Source of the DNA: Limnephilus marmoratus
Taxonomy: Eukaryota > Arthropoda > Insecta > Trichoptera > Limnephilidae
Reading direction: 5' to 3'
DNA: 64,000 nt
Assembly: GCA_917880885.1 (NCBI GenBank)
Contig: OU862913.1
Coordinates: 7,564,001 to 7,628,000, forward strand
A program made the translations under genes and the position numbers. Shown here one piece after another: positions 43,832 through 53,500 of this stretch. Every line of letters begins with the position of its first letter. Within the stretch, counting starts at the first letter, position 1. The notes beneath the pieces are model-generated. The model was not told where the DNA came from and searched no databases. It was given only the letters and a program-made list of their open reading frames with translations.

Positions 43832-44151
43832 TAGACTATAAAATTCAGGTACTTACTTTTTTTAAGATATTCATATAACTGATTAAATTATTAATAATAA
43901 AGTCCGTGATAGTCCATACCTAATATATTTCTAACTGCCTGAAATTTGTGTATAAAAATGATCTTCACAAAGCTAGTAATTCCGTTACCGCGAACTTGCT
44001 GGAAAACAAATTAGCTCCACGCAGACCATCTAAAGGTACAAACCAATGCTTCTTGCGATCTTGTTGACTGTGAGACAATGGACTTTCTTTTTGACAAATT
44101 TCGTAAACCAATATTTTTGGTTCCGGTGTCATTTTTAAGACCAACACCGTG
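43832..44151. other. Spacer with an unrecognised minus-strand frame
   Basis: A 60-codon minus-strand frame (43965-44147) reads QDRKKHWFVPLDGLRGANLF near its middle. It looks protein-like in composition but matches no family I know. It may be a transposase scrap. Confidence 0.3.
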
Positions 44152-46638
44152 CAGTGGCGTAGCGTGGGGGGGGCGGGGGGTGCGGCCCGACCCGGGCGGC
44201 ACTATTGAGGGGGGCGGCAAATTTTCACAATAAATAATACTATTATCTTGGAAAAATTTAAACCATTTCTAATCATTATTCAAAAGTGTTCAACGATACT
44301 TTTGTTTACGAATCCAACTCTTTTTTTATTATTTAAAAAAAAAATAATAATTACATATTTTTAAGCTGCAAATTTCGCTATTCGTAGGAAAACCGTACGC
44401 ATATTATGAGAGTAAAACTAATTAACGCTGATAACTCGCAAACAGATTCTCTCTTAATTAAAACCAGAATAGTGTTCAGAATGTATTAACGAATGAATTT
44501 CAGTTGTGTATTCATCTGCTGATACATTTCGAAAGAGACCATTATTTTATTCGAAGTGCAGTTATAAAATTCTAGTTGCAGACTATGTATGTGCTGCCAG
44601 AATCCTAGAGAAACCATTTTCATATTCTGTGTGAAGTTTTAATTCGCCAAATACAGATTTATTTATGAAATATAATTTTAAAATTATGTCCCACACATTT
44701 AATTTAAAATAAATTTGTGATTGCGATAAACAGTTAAGATACAGTTTTATCACATTTTTTTGAAGAAAAGGAATTGTATTTAAAATTTTAAGTTTATTCT
44801 ATATTAGGTACTTTAATTCGAATATTAGCAGGCGTGTATTTTCGAGCCAATCCACATTTAGAAAATCAAAATTTTAATAATTAGAAACAATAATGTTCTA
44901 ATAGGCACGTCGGAAAAATAACTATTATCTAGATTTTAGAAAAAAAAATTTTTGCAAAAGGATAAAAAATAACAATAAAAATGAACATTTAAATGCATGA
45001 AGAACCGGAAATTTTGTGCGCAAACATTGACAGACATTTTTTCTTATTATTCGAAGGGTTAAATCAGTTTTCAGAATGTAAAATTCCATTTGAGGATTCA
45101 TCTGCCGACACAATTAAAAGGAAAACGTTATCTTATTCGAAGTTCAGTTATAAAATTCTAGTTGCAGGCTCTGTATCCTGTATGTACTGTCATAATCAAA
45201 GAAAAGCCATTATCATGTTCTGAGTGTACTTTTAATTCGCCGAATACAGACTTAATTCAAATCAATTTTGTGTTGAGAGTGTAAATTTCCAGTTGTGGAT
45301 TCATCTGTTGACACATTTCAAAGGAAAACATCCTATTATTTGAGGTTCCGTTATAATATTCTATTTGCAGAATTCATATGTTCCATATGTCATTCATATG
45401 TGCTGCCAGAATCAAAGAAAAACCATTTTCATGTTCTGAGTGTAGTTTTAATTCGCTAGGTACAGATTTACTTTAAACCAGTACAGAATGTAAAATTCCA
45501 GTTGGATTCATCTGCTGGCACATTTCGAAGGAAAACATTCTGTAATTCGATGTGAGGTTATGAAATTCTAGTTGCAGACTATTTATTTTATGCCAGAATC
45601 AAAGAAAAACCATTTTCATGTTCTGAGTGTAGTTTTAATTCACCGCATACAAACTGGTTTTGTGTTCAGAATTCTACGATAAATTAAATAACGAGTTGCA
45701 GATTCATCGTGCATCGACTGAAGTTTTACATTTGAGTTACATAATGCTGTAAAATTCTGAGAAATTGATTATTGCGTGTGTAACTATTATTTGGGGACTC
45801 TAACGCAGTATCAATCGATCAACTTTGGAGTAGAATTTATAAACAGATTTTTGTTGAAAGAATACTCATTAAAAGTGATTATTAAAAAATCTGGCTCGTA
45901 TGTAAATAGGTCGTAATAAAAATAGGATTTCCGAACACAACCCCTCCGCCGCTTGAAGTACCCAAATAAGGGGGCGGCGAAATTTTCCTACGCCCCGATG
46001 TTCTGAGTGTAGTTGTAATTCACCACATACAGATTTAATTAAAACCAATTTGTGTTCAGAATGTAAGTGCCGGCAGAAATAAAGAAATACCTTTTTCATA
46101 TTCTGAATGAAGTTTCAATTCACCGCGTACAGATTTAATTAAAACCAGTTTTGTGTTCAGAATGTAAGTACCGCTAGAATCAAAGAAAAGCCATTTTTTG
46201 TTCTGAGTGTAGTTTTGATACACTGCATATTTAGTTTAATTTAAACCAGTTTTGTGTTATCAATATAACAATAAGTTTCCGATTCATCGTGTACCGAGTG
46301 AAGCTTTGCATTTGAGTTGCATTCCATACGTTTGTGTGATGAAGATGCGAAATTCTGAAATTCTATTACAGGCATACTATTTTCGATTTTTGAGAGCAGT
46401 TATGTATAAATTTGTAGTAGAATTTATAAGCATGATTTTATTGGAAGAGTACTCAGCACATGAGATTATAAAAATCGGCATAAAAAATAGGATATCTACC
46501 CTTCCCCCCCCCCCCCCCCCCCCCCGGTCAGCGCAATTGAAAATCTGCGGAAGAAGTACCTGTAGAAGTTAGGGTGGGGGGGGGGGGCGGCAAAATTTTC
46601 CTCCGCCCCGGGCGGCCTAAACCCACGCTACGCCACTG
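44152..46638. mobile_element. 2.5-kb hAT element filled with zinc-finger-derived repeats
   Basis: Ends CAGTGGCGTAGCGTGG and the inverse (CCACGCTACGCCACTG) are clear. Beside each end are G or C runs and a GCGGCAAATTTTC / GAAAATTTTGCCGCC pair. The interior is mostly degenerate zinc-finger-like units and has no transposase frame. No clean 8-bp duplication is seen (ACACCGTG against CAAACACG). Confidence 0.8.
44455..46310 (+). repeat. Zinc-finger-derived tandem repeats, tracts E-G
   Basis: The best preserved units lie at 45180-45770. GAAAAACCATTTTCATGTTC followed by TGAGTGTAGTTTT reads KPFSCSECSF, the start of a C2H2 finger. AAACCAGTTTTGTGTTCAGAATG reads KPVLCSEC in one frame, and ATTCATCTGCTGACACATTT gives IHLLTH in another. 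Units repeat about every 190-215 bases. All carry stops or shifts. The pattern suggests an ancestral three-finger block (about 252 bases) with deletions. Confidence 0.65.
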
Positions 46639-47192
46639 CAAACACGCCTTGTCTAGATATACTTGGTCGAAGTACATCAATCATAGTCTATACGACTTTG
46701 AGCGATATGCATCATCTTTTTGTAGTAAGAACAATTTTTGTTATTAGCTTTATGATTAGTATTAAGGGTGATCTTAAATACTTGTAGTGTTCTGATGAAC
46801 ACAGTTACTAACAACATTCACTGGAATTCAAACATTTTTGTATTCTTAAAGAGGAATCGGCAGTATTAATGATTGATGTGTAGAAATCAGCTTTCGCGGC
46901 GTTCACTGTGGGCGTATTATCTCCAACCATTTTTTAATAATGCTTATACCCATTTCAGCTTTTTTAACAAATAACTAGAAGTAGTTGCACAATCACGAAA
47001 TGAAAAAAGGTGGTTTCCAATCTAGGTGATATTTTGGACATCAGTTTCCCCGTGGGTAAACTAGGGATTTTTTTTAAATTTGTCTTTATAGAAAATTAGG
47101 AGTTGCAGGCGGAACATGAAGCAGGTTTTACTTCACTGTTTGTAAACATGCACATTTTAAGACAACTATTTTTGGAACATGAATAGTAGCAG
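46639..47192. other. Spacer without recognised genes
   Basis: AT-rich sequence between the hAT element and a small inverted-repeat element. I see no gene or RNA. Confidence 0.5.
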
Positions 47193-47455
47193 TCAGCCGA
47201 GCGATTCTATATCTTTTGTGAGATCTCCTGTTAAATTATGTGATTTTCTATGGCTGTTATTTGCTTTTTCTTTGGGCTGATGTCTGATTTCAACTGTGAG
47301 CTATCACGAATCGGCGAAGCTGGCCTGATACCCAAACAAAAATCAATTAAAGCCATAGAAAATCACACAAATCTGACAGATCTAGACAAAAAAAAAATCA
47401 TGATCTAGACAGAGAAAATTCCACAAAAGATATAGAATCGCTCAGCAGGACATAA
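47193..47455. mobile_element. ~263-bp inverted-repeat element
   Basis: GAGCGATTCTATATCTTTTG near 47200 and its inverse near 47425-47448, plus ATTTTCTATGGCT and its inverse further in, form a foldback. It lies about 180 bases downstream of the zinc-finger gene's stop. Non-coding. Confidence 0.7.
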
Positions 47456-47637
47456 AAGAGGATTTTTTTACTGTTCAAGTAAATAATATCTGAACACGAA
47501 AGAGGTTTCTGGAAGACGGTGTATATTTCTTTTATAATAGTTACAGCCGGAACAAGACAATGATTTTTCTCAATAAGTATGAATACGACTTTGTAAATAT
47601 CCCCTTCGTTAACTTGATTATTATTCAGTTATCGGAA

Positions 47638-48794
47638 TTAAGCATGAGAATGAGGTTTTTCTCCAGTATGTGTGCGTAAGTGCTTTGTTAAGTCTGATTT
47701 GCTTGAGCAAGAGTACTTACAAGGGGGGCATGAATAAGGTTTTTCTTTTGTGTGGGTGCGTAAGTGCCTCATTAAACCTGATTTGTCTGAGCAAGTGAAA
47801 TTGCAATGGGAACATAAATAAGGTTTTTCTCCAGTATGGATGCGCAAGTGCACTATTAATAATGACTTATGTGAGCAGGTGTACTTACAATGGGAACAAA
47901 AATAAGGATTTTCTCCAGTATGAGTGCGCAAGTGCACGGATAAGTTTGACCTGCGTGAGCAGGAGAAGTTACAATGGGAACAAGAATGAGGCTTTTCTCC
48001 AGAACGGTGGGTGCGTAAATGCACTGTTAAATCTGACTTAAGTGAGCAGGTGAAATTACAATGGTAACATGAATGAGGTTTTTCTCCAGTATGGATACAT
48101 AAGTTCCTTGCTAACGCTGACTTATGGGCGCAGGTGTATTTACAATGTGAACATCGATAAGGTTTTTTTAGTGTATGTTTGCGTAAGTGCCTTGTTAAAT
48201 TTGATTCGCTTGAGCAGGAGTAGTTACATTGGGGACATGAATAAGGTTTTTCTCCAGTATGGGTGCCTAAGTGCTTCATTAAACTTGCTTTTTCTAAGCA
48301 CGTGAAGTTACATTGGGGACATGAATAAAGTTTTTCTCCAGTATGGGTGCGTAAGTGCCTCATCAAACTTGCTTTTTCTGAGCAGATGAAATTACATTGG
48401 GGACATGAATAAGGTTTTTCTCCAGTATGGGTGCGTAAGTGCCTCATTAAACTTGATTTGTCTGAGCAGGTGTAGTTACAATGGAAACACGAGTAAGGTT
48501 TTTCTCCAGGATGCATGAGGACATTCAAGTCCGTTAGCTTGTCTGAAAAAGATGGAAGATACATATCAATAAGGATGTATGAATAATGAAACAGGCAATT
48601 TATTAAAACGAAATCAGATAAAAACAAATGGATTTTACCTGTAGCAGTCTCGGTAATTTTTTCAGTGTGCTCTAAGCATTCCTTTTTAACATCTGTCAGG
48701 TCTATATCTAATTCCGTGTAAGGGATACTCTCTCCGTCTTCTTCTCGGGGTCCTGGTTCTGCCTTGATGGGTACAGTGTCCACATTAATGCTAC
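47638..48794 (-). CDS. C2H2 zinc-finger protein, ten fingers, two exons visible
   Basis: A probable sequence-specific DNA-binding nuclear protein. Exon 48794-48639 starts after an acceptor (TTGTTATTCCAG) and encodes an acidic segment, IKAEPGPREEDGESIPYTEL then DLTDVKKECLEH. A 96-bp intron (48638-48543, GT..AG) follows; its length is a multiple of three and it has no stop, so retention would keep frame. Exon 48542-47638 holds ten tandem C2H2 fingers in the CxxC-x12-HxxxH pattern with TGEKP linkers; finger 5 has Asn for its first His (ALARNLCIH) and finger 10 is followed by TGEKPHSHA and the stop. The frame extends to 48864 through an intron, so its upstream ATG is not native; the first exon is not seen. 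The 1.2-kb paralogous exon at 63099 supports the exon call. Confidence 0.9.
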
Positions 48795-48864
48795 CTGGAA
48801 TAACAAAAAATCTTACTATTGGGCCTATGGGGAAACGTTGGCTAAAGAAGGAGACAAAAAACAA

Positions 48865-49034
48865 GTATTTGAATAGCTTTACATCAATAACGCGTAGAAT
48901 AAATACTAACTTCTCGTCATGTCAATGCTAACAACTTTACAAATAGGTATACAAACTCATCCACTTACTCAAAGTATTCATCATTAACAAATATATGGGA
49001 CTCTTTCAAATACCATGAGTTTTTAATTTATATG

Positions 49035-49064
<30 letters not shown>
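48865..49064. other. Upstream of the zinc-finger exons
   Basis: AT-rich sequence with a (TA)n and T run near 49032-49065. No first exon recognised. Confidence 0.4.
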
Positions 49065-49066
<2 letters not shown>

Positions 49067-49374
49067 ACATGAGCTCCACACAGGAGGCCCTAAGGAAAAT
49101 AATTTCCCTCAGGCCTATGTCATCTTTGGGGATGCTGTGTGGAGGGTTTTTTAAGGAAAGGAAGGAGAGGAGAGTTCTGGGAGGGAAAAGGGTTTGACGG
49201 GTGGGTAGGAATCTGGGGTTCAGTGTGTCCTAGTCATCCGCCTCCAAGACCTAGACAAACCTCACCCCATGAACCCGGGCACCCCTGCTAAATTACAAAA
49301 CGTAGCGAACCACTTGGGGTTACCTGTGGCAGAGGTGTTTGTTATCCAATTAAGGCTCCCGGGGCGGCGGTACC
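49065..49374 (-). repeat. R-family repeat, inverted copy
   Basis: AGCTCCACACAGGAGGCCCT, GATGACATAGGC inverse phrases, GACCTAGACAAACCTCACCC and CCGGGGCGGCGG match other R copies. This uninterrupted copy shows the sequence joined across the insertion sites seen at 5250/5683 and 5844/12503. It abuts the BEL element 2 LTR at 49375. Confidence 0.8.
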
Positions 49375-49802
49375 TGTTGTAAATTGATATTCAGCAGAAG
49401 GACGTCAAGGAAAAACATCTGGTTTCAATGGAGGAATTCCTGGTTTTATTCACAAAGCACATTTGTTACAATAATTTGTCCCGACCCGACAAAACACTAA
49501 ATTTGGTCACTTTGACCACTTGCTAGACAATGCTAGCTGTTTATAGGAGATCCACGAATTAAGAGAGAGTTAAACTAGAAAGGCAGACTATTTATAATAA
49601 GTTTTCTAACACAATCAAAATAAACAACACTTTCGTGTCACCATAACACATTATACGATATAAAAAACCAGAGATCTACTTTACCGTCTAGTGTTTACCT
49701 TTAGTTTCGAATTACGTCGCTAATCTGTAAAATCCCATATTAACTGACAATAGGCTACAAAAATACGCCGCTAGATGGCAGTAGTCTTCACTCTTTTTAA
49801 CA
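49375..49802 (-). repeat. BEL element 2, 3' LTR
   Basis: In plus orientation it runs TGTTGTAAATTGATATTCAG to CTTTTTAACA. The internal neighbour (TACTGCCCGGCGGGG, inverse) is the polypurine end of the element. Confidence 0.92.
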
Positions 49803-50509
49803 TACTGCCCGGCGGGGAATGAGAAAAAACAACAAGTTTTTTTGAAATTAAAAATCAAACTACAAATTCCTAAATCTACACACAATATACTAAAAATTTA
49901 CAAGATGTGTAACTATCTAAATTTGAAGGGTCCGGGAACCTAACCAACAATTAAAATAACCTAAAAAATTTATAAATTTCTAAAAAATCGTGCAAAAAAT
50001 TAAATTATAAAATAATAAAATCACAACATTAATAATAATTTTGTAAAATTGACAAATCAATAATGTCTCATTGTTTCTATGGAGAAATTTCACTTCAATT
50101 ATATTTTTTAACCAACACCAATTCACAAATAGCAATAAATTGTTAGTTCGCTATTGACTGATTATCAGTTCATTAACTTTCACTGGCATGGCACTGCCAA
50201 AAAACCGAATGAACACTTCACCGGGTAGACTGCTCGGCCATCTTGTCCAGGGTGGTCATCGTTTTAGAAAAGCACATCAGCATGTACTTCTGTATGTCAT
50301 CATTTGGGTAGATCATCATAAATCAAGGGGCGGCCGTGCCCTGGTAAGCAGATAGTACCATTGGATCTGCAGCGAGGATGATCATCTCGCGGTTGTTGAC
50401 TTGAAGCCCCAGTGGCTTCAGGCTGGATACAGTGGTGTCAACAACACCAATACCGATGCTCCATAATTATTGACGTGGTTTGGTTGCATCGGTTCAGCCC
50501 TAATTACAG
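49803..50509 (-). other. BEL element 2 untranslated 3' region
   Basis: No additional frame of interest. The region separates the polyprotein stop at 50510 from the 3' LTR. Confidence 0.6.
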
Positions 50510-53500
50510 TTAGGCTGTGACCTTGGGAAGGTCAGTGATTTGCCGGGTCGGGAAATTTGGATCCAAGTTTGATTCTATTGGCATCAAACATATTTTTGTG
50601 ATGGGTCTCACAAAAGTGCCTTGTGCTGTTTTGAGGGTAACTACCCTCACTACTCCATCCGGGCCTGGATGAGTAGATAATATGCGCGCCATCTTCCATA
50701 ATGCAGGAGGCATATTGTCTTCCATCAGGATTACCAGATCGTCCTTCTTTATGGCCTTTTGGTTGTTGGCCTGCCATTTGGTCCGTTTTTGCAGCTCAGC
50801 AAGGTAATCTCGTTTCCATCTGAACCAGAAATTTTGAATTAGAGCGTTTAATTTTTGATATTTGCTTAGTCTGTTCTCCGGGAGCTCGCGGACATCCAAC
50901 TCGGGAATAACCGAAGCATCCCTGCCCATGAGGAAATGGTTGGGAGTTAGAGGGAGAAGGTCATCTACATCATCAGACAGGGAAGTTAAGGGACGGGAGT
51001 TCAAACAAGCCTCTATCTGACAAAGCAAAGTATACAATAATTCAAACTGCAATGGGTTATTTTTAGTAATTCGATATAAATGAAACTTGGTGGACTTGAC
51101 GGCGGCCTCCCACAGCCCCCCGTGGTTCGGCGCCCTAGGCGGTATGAAACTCCAAGATATTCCCTTATCAGCTAAAAACCTATGGATTTTGTCATTGTTC
51201 AATCTTAGACTGGCATATAGTTCTTTGAGCTTATTGGAAGCTCCTCTGAAAGTGGTTGCATTGTCAGAAAATATTTTTTCCGGTTGACCCCTACGGGCAA
51301 TGAACCTCTTTAAACAATTTAAAAAAGCATCGCTTGATAAATCTGTTACGAGTTCCAAATGAACCGCTTTGGTAGAAAAACAAACAAATATGCAAAGATA
51401 CGATTTAAGGAGCGGAGATTTTCTCAGCGCTCCAGCCTTCGTGTCTATCCGTCCGGCATAGTCGACGTCCATGACAGAGAACGGTCGACTGGGAGTGATT
51501 CTCTCAACTGGAATGTTTCCCAGGATCTGCCGGCAAACCTGAAGTCGGTATCTAAAACATACAACACACTTATGTAGGATACGCTTAACATTGTTTCTCC
51601 CAAATATCTGCCAATATAAATAAGTAGCTAATTTTAATCTTCCACTTGCACAAATTAAAACTTCCATTAAACAGAGATTGAGAGTTTTCAATCTACTGCC
51701 ATACGTTTTATGCTTAGGGTTACAACAATTATTTATAAATCTTAACGCTTGAGCGATTACTCCTTTCAATTTGGTTAGCGATAAGAATTTTTCGAAAATA
51801 TCCCATTCTTGAGTATCAGTTACCAGTAGTACATTTTTACTTTTTATTTCCGGGGGATCCAAACATGACATCTTGGATACTGGCCAAGTGCTGACATCTT
51901 CCGTCAACCAGCTTGGCCCCTTCCACCATATTGAAGTGCTGACTAACCTTTCAGCTGTGGTACCTCGGGACAGTATATCCGCAGCATTTTCTGACGATGA
52001 TACGTGCCGCCACTGGGTTGGATCGCTGATTTCCTGTATCTCAGCGACTCGGTTTGCCACGAAGGTGTTCCAACGAGCTGGTTGTCCTCTCAACCAGCAC
52101 AACGCTATTGTTGAATCGCACCAGTAATAGGTGGCCGATTCCTCTATACTTAGCGTCAACTTGATATTTTTTATTAGCTTGGCCAATAGTAATGCACTAC
52201 ACAACTCTAACTTGGGTAGTGATATACACTTTAATGGTGCCACTCTAGACTTGGAGGTAACTAACTGTGCGTGCCTCTTACCTTCCGAATCTGTTGAGAC
52301 GATGTAGGCGCATGCTCCGAAAGCTTTCTGAGAGGCGTCGCAGAACCCGTGCAATTGTATAGTCTTTGGTGTTCCGCTAATAACTCCTCTCGGGATTTTT
52401 AACACATTTAGTTGCGATAATTGGTCTAGATAAGCCCTCCAAGGTAGTAAAATTTCATCAGGTAGTATGTCATCCCACGATGCCTTGGACTGCCATAATT
52501 TTTGCATAATTAATTTAGCTACCACTACGATGGGCCCTAAAAGTCCTAAAGGATCAAAGGTGGAAGCTATGCACGATAATGTTTGACGCTTGCTCTCCGT
52601 TTTACCTGACGGCTTTGTAATTTCATATGACAGGTAATCTAATTCATTATTCCAAATTAATCCAAGTATTTTTTCATTCTTGGAATTGTCAGTGATCATT
52701 TTCTCACAATTGCCCTGTTTGGCAATTTCACCTTGGCTCCGCCCAGATGACAATTCCAAAATATTTGATCTCCACTTCCTCAGGGTCATCCCTGCGGACA
52801 GCAAGATATCACTTATTTGTTTCTTTAACTGGAAACAAACTTCCAAGTCATCCCCTCCAGTCAATAGATCGTCCATATAAAAATCATTTTCTATGACTTG
52901 ACTTGCTACTGGGAAATTAACTTTGTTATCCATACCGATTTGTCGAAGACATCTCGTTGCTAGGAAGGAGGAAGATCCCAGCCCATATGTGACGGTCTTC
53001 AATTTGTAATGTCGGAGTTCCTCTTCTTGTGATTCGCGCCATACAATCTTCTGAAGGCTGCGATCCTCTGCGCATACGTTGATTTGACGGTACATTTTTT
53101 CGATGTCCGCAGTCATGACGTATCGATGTATTCTGAAACGTAATAAATGGCTGTATAAGTCCTTTTGAATGACAGCTCCCACCATCAGAGCATCGTTCAG
53201 GGATATTCCGGTCGACGTCTTTGCCGAACCATCAAACACTACACGCACCTTCGTCGTGGTGCTAGCTTCTTTTATGACCGCGTGATGCGGCAAAAAATAG
53301 GATTGCTCATCCCCTCTCCATTTATCACATAACTCCATATGACCTAGTTGCTCATATTCTTGCATAAATTGTACATATTGCAATTTCAATTCAGGATTTA
53401 TTAAAAATTTCTTTTCTAAATGCTTAAATCTTTTTTCCGCTGTCTTTAACGAGTCACCAAGTTGACTCACACACGGGCGGCGCGGCAGACTTACAACGTA

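Noticed and set aside
47638..48864. Single-exon 408-codon zinc-finger gene starting at 48864
   Set aside because: Clear acceptor and donor signals at 48795 and 48638, and the paralogous exon at 63099, show that the first 23 codons and 32 later ones are intron.
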